Below are positions 15,791 through 22,222 of a stretch of 32,638 nt of DNA, in pieces. The DNA is taken from the NCBI RefSeq assembly GCF_019857225.1, contig NZ_JAFJSY010000101.1, forward strand, positions 1 through 32,638. The letters are read 5' to 3'. This DNA comes from Streptomyces plumbidurans (GTDB lineage Bacteria > Actinomycetota > Actinomycetes > Streptomycetales > Streptomycetaceae). Within the stretch, counting starts at the first letter, position 1. Every line of letters begins with the position of its first letter. The notes beneath the pieces were generated by a model. That model ran no database searches, was not told the DNA's origin, and saw only the letters and a program-made list of their open reading frames with translations. The translations under genes were made by a program, and so were the position numbers.

Positions 15791-15940
15791 TCAGCCCCGA
15801 CAGCGGGCACGGCCCGGTGCGGTACACAGTGCGCTGTTCACGCGGAGCAGGTCGACGGCGCGATCGGCGACGAGCGGGTTCGGGTACGGCTGTACGCAGC
15901 CCTGTGGGCGGCGCGTGGCCGTCCTGGGAGCTGCGTACAT
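15791..15940 (-). CDS. Cysteine-containing leader peptide, 49 aa, upstream of the ABC/LLM/ssu operon
   Basis: The ATG at 15940 opens a 49-codon frame ending in TGA at 15791. Its C-terminal part has the core RAVDLLRVNSALC, which matches the recurring (R/H)-h-D-x-x-R-x-x-S pattern of actinobacterial leader peptides found before sulfur genes, and which is shared with three other small frames in this window. Cysteines are at residues 15, 39 and 47. It lies just downstream of the SAM-IV-like riboswitch and 144 bp before the permease gene. The likely role is to sense cysteine (charged tRNA-Cys) by ribosome stalling and so set expression of the operon. The match is from reading; the family role is from knowledge of such leaders in mycobacteria and streptomycetes. 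Confidence 0.7.
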   Translation of the reverse strand: MYAAPRTATRRPQGCVQPYPNPLVADRAVDLLRVNSALCTAPGRARCRG

Positions 15941-15971
15941 GGCGTCACCGTCACTGTTCCGGCCCTGTGGG

Positions 15972-16079
15972 CCTCGCGCTTACCGAAACGTCTTCGGTCC
16001 GGTCCTCACCTGGGGCACCCCACCGCGGCGCGAGGGTTGCCGGTCAGCAAGCCAGGGCTTGTCGCTGACACTCATGACC
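15972..16079 (-). promoter_or_regulatory. SAM-IV-like riboswitch
   Basis: In transcript sense the element opens GGTCATGAGTGTCAGCGAC, continues AAGCCCTGGCTTGCTGACC, then GGCAACCCTC and GTGGGGTGCCCCAGG, and closes GTGAGGACC. This tracks closely the SAM-IV riboswitch of actinobacteria as I remember it. GGTC (16079-16076) pairs with GACC (16004-16001) as P1. TCAGC pairs with GCTGA, and AAGCC with GGCTT, in the next arm; the GTC...GAC pair here replaces GCC...GGC in the remembered form, a compensating change. A following ACCGAA/TTCGGT hairpin and the AAGCGCG segment match the 3' part of the SAM-IV fold. A GGCCC-ACA-GGGCC hairpin (15961-15973) comes next and could be part of the expression platform. 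SAM binding should lower expression of the operon. Confidence 0.88.
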
Positions 16080-16091
16080 GTTCTGGGCCGT

Positions 16092-16121
16092 AGTTAAAGC
16101 AATTGCCCGAACGACTGTCAA
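16092..16121 (-). promoter_or_regulatory. Promoter of the riboswitch-controlled operon
   Basis: On the minus strand a perfect TTGACA (16121-16116) is separated by 18 bp from TTAACT (16097-16092). That gives a start near 16083-16085, a few bases before the first base of the riboswitch at 16079. This is a good vegetative (HrdB-type) promoter and its position independently supports the riboswitch call. It lies just past the end of the GST-like gene (stop at 16145). Confidence 0.75.
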
Positions 16122-16144
16122 TGCCGGTCCACCAGGTGGAACGG

Positions 16145-17017
16145 CTAACGGGTGGAGTGTGCCGCCCAGTCCAGGATCGGGACGGCCGCTCCGGCGGCCT
16201 CCAGACCGTGGCAGCGGGCGTGGTGGCGGCGGGCGATGCCGGTGAGGTCGAGGTGACGGCCGAAGGCCGGGTGGGCGGTCAGGCGGCGGGCGTAGGCCCA
16301 CAGGGTCGGGTGGTCGGCGATGCGCTGGACGGCGGAGGCGTCGAGGTGGTTGCGGTGCACGAGGTCGAGTTGGACCAGGGCGACCCACAACTCGACGTCG
16401 GCGGCGGTGATTTCGTCGCGGATCAGGTACGTGCGCCCTGCGAGCCGGCGTTCCAGGGCGCCGAGCGTCTCCAGGAGCGCGGTCAGTGCCATGTCACGTT
16501 CCACCGGCTCGCCACCGGACGATCCGGCGCGTTGCGCGGCCTGTTCGATGCCCTGCGCGCACATCCGCTCGACCGCCTCGATCTTCGCCTCCGTACCGCA
16601 CGGGTAGAGCGGGAGACGGTCGCCGCCGAACCGGCGGTCGAGGTCGCGCATGATGTCCGGCGCATGGGTGCTGACGATCCGTCCGGACCAGTCGTCGCTG
16701 AGCACCGGCGCGACGGCCGGGCCGGAGTACCGGTGGGCGCTGGCCTCGTACAGCGGCCGCAGGGCCGAGTGGCCGCCGTCGGGGCTGTCGGGGACGGCGG
16801 GCAGGAAGGTGGCCGGACAGACGCTGTCCAGGCCGAGCAGGCCGTGGGTGACGGCGATGCGCAGGCCGTCGGGACAGGCGGTCGACAGATGGAGGCGGTA
16901 GCGGCCCGCGACGGCGTAGTGGCCGCTGCGTGCGTCGCTGCCGATCCGGCCCCGGAAGGCGGGCGCGGGTCGGTGTGTTCGGTGGGTTCTGTGGGCGGCC
17001 GGCGATGTGACGGTCAT
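16145..17017 (-). CDS. Glutathione-transferase-like protein (glutathionyl-hydroquinone reductase/Xi class relative)
   Basis: A 290-residue protein. In the thioredoxin-like half, STACPDGLRIAVTHGLLGLD at 45-64 aligns with the ACPWAHRT..V..LKGL region of YqjG/ECM4-type (Xi) GSTs. The catalytic Cys48 is kept but the usual CPWA is CPDG. The C-terminal helical half has RTYLIRDEITAADVELWVALVQLDLVHR and HPTLWAYARRLTAHPAF, which are typical of the class. These enzymes remove glutathione from quinone conjugates. Streptomycetes use mycothiol rather than glutathione, so the thiol partner may differ or a glutathione-type substrate may be scavenged for sulfur. ATG 17017 has GGGGAGA upstream. It has its own leader peptide at 17153-17263. 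Confidence 0.78.
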   Translation of the reverse strand: MTVTSPAAHRTHRTHRPAPAFRGRIGSDARSGHYAVAGRYRLHLSTACPDGLRIAVTHGLLGLDSVCPATFLPAVPDSPDGGHSALRPLYEASAHRYSGPAVAPVLSDDWSGRIVSTHAPDIMRDLDRRFGGDRLPLYPCGTEAKIEAVERMCAQGIEQAAQRAGSSGGEPVERDMALTALLETLGALERRLAGRTYLIRDEITAADVELWVALVQLDLVHRNHLDASAVQRIADHPTLWAYARRLTAHPAFGRHLDLTGIARRHHARCHGLEAAGAAVPILDWAAHSTR

Positions 17018-17103
17018 GACTCTCCCCGGAAGCGGGCGCGGAGGTACGCGCGGCGGAAGCGACGTCGGGTGAGGGAGCGGGGTTCATCCGTGCGTGGCGG
17101 ACG

Positions 17104-17120
17104 CGCGAGCCCCGCTCGCG
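17104..17120 (-). terminator. Attenuator-like hairpin after the GST leader peptide
   Basis: CGCGAGC and GCTCGCG form a perfect 7-bp stem with a three-base loop. It lies about 33 nt beyond the stop of the leader peptide and 87 nt before the GST-like gene on the minus strand. No U-run follows. Its location between leader and structural gene suggests attenuation; an alternative is a simple mRNA stem. Confidence 0.4.
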
Positions 17121-17152
17121 GAGGGCGCCGCCGGCATGGGATCGGCGCCGGC

Positions 17153-17263
17153 TCAGCCCTGGGGGCCGATCGCGCTGCAGACACGCAGCAGGTCGATGTG
17201 AAGGCGGGAGGTCAGCAGAGGCGAACGGCTCACGCACGCGGTGACCGGCTCCGGACGCCTCAT
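17153..17263 (-). CDS. Cysteine-containing leader peptide, 36 aa, upstream of the GST-like gene
   Basis: The ATG at 17263 opens 36 codons ending in TGA at 17153. The core LTSRLHIDLLRVCSAIG matches the leader-peptide pattern, with Cys10 and Cys29. The start codon lies only six bases from the CCTA-N9-TAGG box, with TAGGGA acting either as ribosome site or, if the box overlaps the -10, making the message nearly leaderless. A hairpin and a C-rich stretch follow before the GST-like gene. Leaderless cysteine-rich small frames that control downstream genes are described in mycobacteria. The peptide is the smallest sign that the GST-like gene belongs to the sulfur regulon. Confidence 0.72.
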   Translation of the reverse strand: MRRPEPVTACVSRSPLLTSRLHIDLLRVCSAIGPQG

Positions 17264-17269
17264 ATTTTC

Positions 17270-17286
17270 CCTACCTATTCACTAGG
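17270..17286. promoter_or_regulatory. CCTA-N9-TAGG box between the divergent GST and LLM units
   Basis: The plus strand reads CCTACCTATTCACTAGG, with the same 17-bp CCTA/TAGG spacing as the box at 5191-5207. Read on the minus strand both copies share CCTA, then GAAT two bases later, then TAGGGAA. It is set immediately upstream of the minus-strand leader-peptide start at 17263 and about 75 bp before the plus-strand promoter. An operator, or a promoter element used by the minus-strand unit, are both possible. Confidence 0.5.
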
Positions 17287-17360
17287 ATTCCCTCAGTGAG
17301 TGTCGATCCGACCGACATCGGCGTCAAGAGGGCCGTCCCGCATCGCGGACGCGGTCGACC

Positions 17361-17391
17361 TTGACATTCACAGGGGCGGACGACTTACGGT
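17361..17391 (+). promoter_or_regulatory. Candidate promoter of the plus-strand LLM unit
   Basis: TTGACA at 17361-17366 is followed after 19 bp by TACGGT at 17386-17391. The -35 is perfect, the spacer slightly long. A start near 17398 would give a short leader before the ribosome site (GGTGGAGG) of the leader peptide at 17425. Confidence 0.5.
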
Positions 17392-17424
17392 GAACGGGAA
17401 AGTCGCTGACAGGTGGAGGCTCCG

Positions 17425-17541
17425 ATGCACGCACTGGACGCGGCACCGCACGGTGCGCGCACCGGTGCGCGGCTGATCACCCGGCGACACGTCGACTACT
17501 GCCGCACCTCCTCCGCCGTCTGTCCTTCCGTACACGCCTGA
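17425..17541 (+). CDS. Cysteine-containing leader peptide, 38 aa, upstream of the plus-strand LLM genes
   Basis: ATG 17425 with GGTGGAGG upstream opens 38 codons ending in TGA at 17541. The core LITRRHVDYCRTSSAVC is a close match to the RRHVDL.R.SSA.C leader pattern, with cysteines at residues 26 and 33. It is followed immediately by a GCCGGC/GCCGGC hairpin and, 78 bp later, the TTG-started LLM gene. Stalling at the cysteine codons under cysteine shortage would change hairpin formation or expose the downstream ribosome site. The identification rests on the shared core, the good ribosome site and position. Confidence 0.78.
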   Translation: MHALDAAPHGARTGARLITRRHVDYCRTSSAVCPSVHA

Positions 17542-17546
17542 CTCCT

Positions 17547-17565
17547 GCCGGCCGGTCCCGCCGGC
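17547..17565 (+). terminator. Attenuator-like hairpin after the leader peptide
   Basis: GCCGGC at 17547-17552 pairs with GCCGGC at 17560-17565 around a 7-nt loop. It begins 5 nt after the leader-peptide stop codon, so a ribosome ending or stalled on the leader would cover or free it. It is followed by TGTCTCGTCG, which is only weakly U-rich. Confidence 0.45.
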
Positions 17566-17619
17566 TGTCTCGTCGTGGCCCTGTGGCCGCGAGTCGTCGT
17601 GTTCTCGGAAGGAACCCCC

Positions 17620-18726
17620 TTGTCCGGTCCTGCCCTGCACCTCGCCGTCGAGCTGGACGGCGACGGCGCCCACCCCGCGGCCTGGCGCCGCGCCGCCCAC
17701 GCTCCCGACCAGCTGCTCACCCCGCGCCGGGTGGCCCGGGTCGCCGCCCTCGCGGAGAACGCCGGGTTCACCCTGATCACCCTGGACGACGGCGTACTGC
17801 CGCCCGGCGCCGCACCGGATGCGGTGGGCCGGATCGGCGCGGTCGAGCGGGCGGCCTTCGTCGCGGCATCCACGAGCACCATCGGCATCGCGCCGGTCGT
17901 CCCGGTGACGTATGCCGAACCCTTCCACGTCGCCAGTCAGTTGGCGTCCCTGGACCACGTCTCCGCCGGTCGCGCCGGGTGGGTGGTGACGGAGGAGGAG
18001 CGTCCCGAGGCGGCCCGCGCCTGGGGGCGCCCACCGGTCGCCGACGCCGAGGCGCGGGCCCGGGAGTCGAGGGACGGGGTGGAGGTGGCCCGTGCCCTGT
18101 GGGACTCGTGGGAGGACGACGCGGTCATCCGGTCCGTGGCCACCAGCCGCTACCTCGATCGGGAGCGGCTCCATTACATCGACTTCACCGGTGACACGTA
18201 TGCCGTCAAGGGCCCGGCGATCGTGCCGCGCCCGCCGCAGGGGCAGCTCGTCGTCCTGGGCCGGCCCGACCGGGTCCCGGCCGCACGGCTCGACGTCGCT
18301 CTCGTCGAGGGCCGCGACCCCGCGGCGGTCGCGACGGCCGCCGCCGTCGCCGGTACCCCGCGCGTGTTCGCCGAGGTGGAGGTGGCGCTGGACACCCCGC
18401 GGGATACGGCCTCCGAGCGCGTCGCCGACCTGGAACGCCACGCGCCGTGGCGGGACCGGGGAAGGCTCCGGCACATCGGTTCCGCGGATCAACTGGTCGC
18501 ACTGCTGGGCGAGTTGAGCCGTCACGTCGACGGCGTACGGCTGCATCCCCTGGTGATCGACGAGGACCTGGCCGTCCTGTCCCGCCTCGTCCTTCCGGCC
18601 CTGACCGAGCGGCGTCTGGTCGCCCGTCCGCTGCCCGGTACATCCCTGCGCTCGACCCTGGGTCTGCAGCGCCCCGCCAATCGCTTCGCCGCCGCTGCCC
18701 CGGCCGGCCAGGAGGACGCCCGATGA
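17620..18726 (+). CDS. LLM-class flavin-dependent monooxygenase (paralogue of the 10641-11855 gene)
   Basis: A 368-residue luciferase-like monooxygenase. I start it at the TTG at 17620 because GGAAGGAA lies directly upstream and the first residues (LSGPALHLAVELDGDGAHPAAWR) align with the paralogue on the other strand. Shared blocks are IGIAPVVPVTYAEPFHVASQLASLDHVSAGRAGW, ALWDSWEDDAVIRS, YLDRERLHYIDFTGDTYAVKGPAIVPRPPQGQ and the final LRSTLGLQRPANRFA. It is about 36 residues shorter, having lost the insertion near residues 140-165 and other loop parts. It overlaps the next gene by ATGA. Whether the rare TTG start lowers expression is not known. Confidence 0.82.
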   Translation: MSGPALHLAVELDGDGAHPAAWRRAAHAPDQLLTPRRVARVAALAENAGFTLITLDDGVLPPGAAPDAVGRIGAVERAAFVAASTSTIGIAPVVPVTYAEPFHVASQLASLDHVSAGRAGWVVTEEERPEAARAWGRPPVADAEARARESRDGVEVARALWDSWEDDAVIRSVATSRYLDRERLHYIDFTGDTYAVKGPAIVPRPPQGQLVVLGRPDRVPAARLDVALVEGRDPAAVATAAAVAGTPRVFAEVEVALDTPRDTASERVADLERHAPWRDRGRLRHIGSADQLVALLGELSRHVDGVRLHPLVIDEDLAVLSRLVLPALTERRLVARPLPGTSLRSTLGLQRPANRFAAAAPAGQEDAR

Positions 18727-20123
18727 CCCGCACCGATCCCCTCGACGTCCCCCGGCCGCACGCCCGGCTCCACTTCGGGGTGTTCTTCCAGGGCGTCAAC
18801 CACTGGACCATCTGGTCCGCCCCCGACAGCGGCGCCCAGATCGACCCGGCCTCCTTCCGCCGGGTCGCCCAGACCGCCGAACGCGGCCTGTTCGACGCGT
18901 TCTTCCTCGGCGAGGGGCTGCGGCTGCGCGAGGTCGACGGCAAAATCCACGATCTTGACGTGGCCGGACGACCGGACGCCATCACCCAGCTCGCGGCGCT
19001 CGCCGCGGTCACCCGGCGCATCGGCCTGGTCTCCACCTCCAACTCCACCTTCAACGAACCCGCCGATCTGGCTCGCCGCCTCTCCGGCCTCGACCTGCTC
19101 TCCGAGGGCCGCGCCGGCTGGAACGTGGTGACCACGGACAACGCCTGGACCGGCGCGAACTTCCGTCGCGGCGGCTATCTCGACCACGCCGACCGCTACC
19201 GGCGTGCCGAGGAGTTCCTCACCGTGGCCCGCGCCCTGTGGGACGGCTGGCAGGAGGGGGCGGTCGCCGGCTCCGTCGGCGCGCCCGCCTGGTCGGCGCC
19301 CGGTGCCGTACACCGAGTGCGCCACAAGGGACCGCAGTTCGACGTCGACCTCGCTCCGACCCTGCCGCGCAGCGCCCAGGGGCACCCGGTGATCTTCCAG
19401 GCCGGGGATTCCGGCGAGGGACGCGACTTCGCCGCCCGCAACGCCGACGTCATCTTCTCCGCGCACGGCACCGACTTCGACGACGCGCTGGCCTTCGCCG
19501 ACGACATCCGGCGCCGGCTGCGGACGGTCGGGCGGCCCGACGACGACCTGCGGATCCTGCCCGGCACCGAGATCATCATCGGCGCCACCGAGGAGGAGGC
19601 CCAGGAGAAGAAGCGCTGGATCAGGCTCCAACAGGTCACCCCGGCCACGGCCCTGGGGATCGCCGGACTGCTGTGGAACATCGACCTGTCCGACCGCGAC
19701 GCCGACGGGCCATTGCCCAAGGAGGACCCGGTCGTCGCGGAGAACGACGGCTCCTTCGGTGCCCGGCGCATCGCCGACCCGCGCGCCGTCGTGGCCGAAT
19801 GGCGGGCGAAGGCGGAGGCGCACGGCTGGTCGCTGCGGGAGACCGTCATCGCACTCGGTCCGCAGCGCGGGCACGTCGGCACTCCGTCGGGTCTGGCCGA
19901 CAAGTTCGCCCACTTCGTACGGCACGGCGCGATCGACGGCTTCAACGTCACGCCGTACCTCATCCCCGACGGCCTCGACGACATCGTCGACCTGCTCGTC
20001 CCGGAACTGCAGGAACGCGGCGTCTACCGCACCGAATACACCGGCACCACGCTGCGCGAGAACCTCGGCCTGCGCGCACCCCTCACCCACCGGTCCGCAC
20101 CGGACCGGCGACAGGCCGGCTGA
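18723..20123 (+). CDS. NtaA/SnaA/DszA-family flavin monooxygenase (second copy)
   Basis: A 466-residue FMNH2-dependent monooxygenase with the family marks FFQGVNHWTIWSAPDSGAQ, FDAFFLGEGLRLRE, GRAGWNVVTTDNAWTGANFRRGGYLDHADRY, HPVIFQAGDSGEGRDFAARNADVIFSAHG and ELQERGVYRTEYTGTTLRENLGL. It pairs with the preceding LLM by a four-base overlap, mirroring the pair at 9243-11855. An extra segment around residues 178-205 (WQEGAVAGSVGAPAWSAPGAV) differs from the first copy. Substrate specificity is probably different from that of its paralogue, but is not predictable. Confidence 0.88.
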   Translation: MTRTDPLDVPRPHARLHFGVFFQGVNHWTIWSAPDSGAQIDPASFRRVAQTAERGLFDAFFLGEGLRLREVDGKIHDLDVAGRPDAITQLAALAAVTRRIGLVSTSNSTFNEPADLARRLSGLDLLSEGRAGWNVVTTDNAWTGANFRRGGYLDHADRYRRAEEFLTVARALWDGWQEGAVAGSVGAPAWSAPGAVHRVRHKGPQFDVDLAPTLPRSAQGHPVIFQAGDSGEGRDFAARNADVIFSAHGTDFDDALAFADDIRRRLRTVGRPDDDLRILPGTEIIIGATEEEAQEKKRWIRLQQVTPATALGIAGLLWNIDLSDRDADGPLPKEDPVVAENDGSFGARRIADPRAVVAEWRAKAEAHGWSLRETVIALGPQRGHVGTPSGLADKFAHFVRHGAIDGFNVTPYLIPDGLDDIVDLLVPELQERGVYRTEYTGTTLRENLGLRAPLTHRSAPDRRQAG

Positions 20124-20166
20124 GCCGCCGGGCCGGCCCTTGTACCCGTGCCCTCGTACACATGAC

Positions 20167-20182
20167 TGACAAGAAGCTGTCA
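20167..20182. promoter_or_regulatory. TGACA-N6-TGTCA inverted repeat upstream of the F420-type LLM
   Basis: A perfect 5-bp inverted repeat (TGACA, AGAAGC, TGTCA) lies in the 105-bp gap between the NtaA/SnaA-like gene and the F420-type oxidoreductase. It may be a regulator-binding site for a local promoter. With only ten paired bases it could occur by chance. Confidence 0.25.
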
Positions 20183-20228
20183 CACACCGACCGGAATGCG
20201 GGTTCGGCAGATGCCCGTTCTGACTGAC

Positions 20229-21152
20229 ATGACTGTTGGAGTAACGCTCAACGCCTCCGACGCGCCGAACCAGGTCGACGCCACCGTCCAACTGGCCCAA
20301 GAGGCCGCGGGGTTCGGTGTCACATCGGCCTGGTTCGGGCAGACCTTCGGCGCGGACTCACCACAGCTCGCGGCGATCGTCGGACGCGAGGTGCCCGGAC
20401 TGCAGGTCGGCACCTCCGCGATCCCCGTCTTCGGCCGCCACCCGCTGCTCGTCTCCAGCCAGGCCCTGACCGCCCAGGCCGCGACCCACGGCCGCTACCA
20501 CCTCGGTCTGGCCGTGGGCACGAAACTGCTGACGGAGACCGGCTTCGGCCTGCCCTTCGACCGCCCCATCGCCCGCCTGCGCGAATTCCTCACCGCCCTG
20601 CGGCAGTTGACCACCACCGGCACGGCCGACTTCCACGGCGAGCTGCTCACCGCCACCACACCCGTCCCGGCCCGGGTACCGGGTGCCGACAACGGCGTCC
20701 CCCTGCTCGTGGCCGCGATGGGGCCACAGGCGCTGCGGGTCAGCGGCGAGCTGGCCGACGGGATCCTGCCCTATCTGGCGGGGCCGCGAGCCCTGGCGGA
20801 CCACATCGTGCCCGCCCTGACCGCCGCCGCCGAGGCCGCGGGCCGCCCCGCGCCCAGGATCGTGGCCCTGGTGCCCGGCGTCGTCACGGACGACGTCGAC
20901 GCCGTGCGGGCCAAAGCAACCGACACCCTCGCCTTCTACGAACAGATCCCGTCCTACGCACGGGTCATCGAACTCTCCGGCGGTAGAAGGGCCGCCGACC
21001 TGGCCGTGATCGGCGACGAGGAGACGGTCGCGGCCGAGGTACGCCGATACCGGGACGCCGGCGCCACCGAGGTCGTGTTCTCGGCCACCGAGATCGCCGG
21101 AGAAGCCGACCGCCGACGGACCTGGCGACTCCTCGGCGAACTTGCCCGCTGA
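20229..21152 (+). CDS. F420-dependent LLM-type oxidoreductase (MSMEG_4879-like)
   Basis: A 307-residue luciferase-like protein. MTVGVTLNASDAPNQVDATVQLAQEAAGFGVTSAWFGQTFG and the blocks IVGREVPGLQVGTSAIPVFGRHPLLVSSQALTAQAAT, GVPLLVAAMGPQALRVSGELADGILPYLAGPRALADHIVP match the F420-dependent group I recall as TIGR03564. I set the start at ATG 20229 because the conserved N-terminus begins there; ATGs at 20196 and 20211 are in frame, and none has a strong ribosome site. Unlike the other LLMs this one should use reduced coenzyme F420 and catalyse hydride transfer rather than oxygenation. Its place in a sulfur island is unusual. Confidence 0.82.
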   Translation: MTVGVTLNASDAPNQVDATVQLAQEAAGFGVTSAWFGQTFGADSPQLAAIVGREVPGLQVGTSAIPVFGRHPLLVSSQALTAQAATHGRYHLGLAVGTKLLTETGFGLPFDRPIARLREFLTALRQLTTTGTADFHGELLTATTPVPARVPGADNGVPLLVAAMGPQALRVSGELADGILPYLAGPRALADHIVPALTAAAEAAGRPAPRIVALVPGVVTDDVDAVRAKATDTLAFYEQIPSYARVIELSGGRRAADLAVIGDEETVAAEVRRYRDAGATEVVFSATEIAGEADRRRTWRLLGELAR

Positions 21153-21221
21153 GCACACGCGTCGGCTCGACAGGCCCGTGCATCCCTGCCCGAAGTCACC
21201 CCGCCACAAAGGAGATTGCCC

Positions 21222-22046
21222 ATGACCACCGAGGCCACCACCGCGGACCTCCACGCCTTCACCGAGACCTGGCTGGAGTGGTACCGCGCCCAGGAGGCCC
21301 GGCTCGCCGCCCCGCACGGGTTCCTGGCGATCACCGGCCTGCACTGGCTCGACGACCGGCCCCAGCGCTTCCCGGACGCGCCCGGCGCGTGGCGCACCGG
21401 CCCCGAAGGCGTCGTCGTGGACCTGGACGAGGGCGAGGAACTGCTCGTCGACGGGACACCGGTACGCGGTGAGCACCGCTTCGGCGTACTGCCCGAGCGT
21501 GGCGGCGTCGATGCCGTCTGGGGCGACGCCGTCATCGAGGTCGCCAAGCGCGGCGGCCAGGACATCGTGCGCCCCCGGCACCCGGACGCCCCGCTGCGCA
21601 CGGCCTTCACCGGAACGCCGGCCTACGCCCCCGACCCGCGCTGGGCCGTGACGGGCCGCTACATCCCCTTCGACACTCCGCGGCCGACCACCGTGGGCGC
21701 CGCCGTCGAGGGCCTCGAGCATGTCTACGACGCTCCGGGCAGGATCGAGTTCGAGCTGGACGGACGCCCGCTGTCGCTGACCGCGTTCCCCGGTCATGGT
21801 GCGGGCCGGCTGATGGTGCTGTTCACCGACGCGACCTCAGGAGTCACCACCTACGCCGCCAACCGGTCCCTGGCCCTCGATCCGCCCGCCGCCGACGGCA
21901 CGGTCGTCCTGGACTTCAACCGCGCCACCAATCTGCCGTGCGCCTACACGGACCTGGCCACCTGCCCGCTGCCCCCGGCCGAGAACCGGCTGCCGGTGGC
22001 GATCGAGGCCGGTCAGAAGATCCCCCGCGAGCGCGGCGGCTCCTGA
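21222..22046 (+). CDS. DUF1684-family protein, 274 aa
   Basis: The N-terminus has the WLEWYRAQEARLAAPHGFLAITGLHWLDD block and the C-terminus the diagnostic VVLDFNRATNLPCAYTDLATCPLPPAENRLPVAIEAGQK. Both are characteristic of the DUF1684 family, whose biochemical role is not established to my knowledge. No signal peptide or membrane segment is seen, so it is cytoplasmic. The ATG at 21222 has a strong AAAGGAGA site. It is the last gene before the next leader peptide. The conserved Cys pair in NLPCAYTDLATCP might bind a ligand or metal, which is speculation. Confidence 0.85.
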   Translation: MTTEATTADLHAFTETWLEWYRAQEARLAAPHGFLAITGLHWLDDRPQRFPDAPGAWRTGPEGVVVDLDEGEELLVDGTPVRGEHRFGVLPERGGVDAVWGDAVIEVAKRGGQDIVRPRHPDAPLRTAFTGTPAYAPDPRWAVTGRYIPFDTPRPTTVGAAVEGLEHVYDAPGRIEFELDGRPLSLTAFPGHGAGRLMVLFTDATSGVTTYAANRSLALDPPAADGTVVLDFNRATNLPCAYTDLATCPLPPAENRLPVAIEAGQKIPRERGGS

Positions 22047-22105
22047 GCCGGAAATCCCCGCAAGCACGCTCCCCCGTGACCGGGGCGAATCCATGGAGGA
22101 CCGAT

Positions 22106-22222
22106 ATGCGGCACGGTGGTGACCTCAGCGCCCGCTACGCCGGCGCCACCGTGTTCTCCCGGCTCTCGCGCCGGCGCCACATCGACCTCAAGCGCTCGAC
22201 CAGCTGTCTCTGTCGGGTCTGA
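22106..22222 (+). CDS. Cysteine-containing leader peptide, 38 aa, upstream of the oligopeptide-type ABC operon
   Basis: ATG 22106 with GGAGGA upstream opens 38 codons ending in TGA at 22222. The C-terminus RLSRRRHIDLKRSTSCLCRV has the leader core and a C-x-C pair (Cys34, Cys36). It is placed 316 bp upstream of the binding lipoprotein. The two closely spaced cysteine codons near the stop would make translation particularly sensitive to charged tRNA-Cys. Together with the other three leaders it ties this second importer to the same sulfur control. Confidence 0.75.
   Translation: MRHGGDLSARYAGATVFSRLSRRRHIDLKRSTSCLCRV

Noticed and set aside
20162..20227. A 21-codon small frame (MTDKKLSHTD...) before the F420-type LLM considered as a fifth leader peptide
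   Set aside because: It has no ribosome site, no cysteine and no (R/H)-h-D-x-x-R core.
18522..20300. A 592-codon open frame on the minus strand opposite the second NtaA/SnaA-like gene
   Set aside because: Low-complexity antisense shadow; the plus-strand protein has all family motifs and a coupled start.
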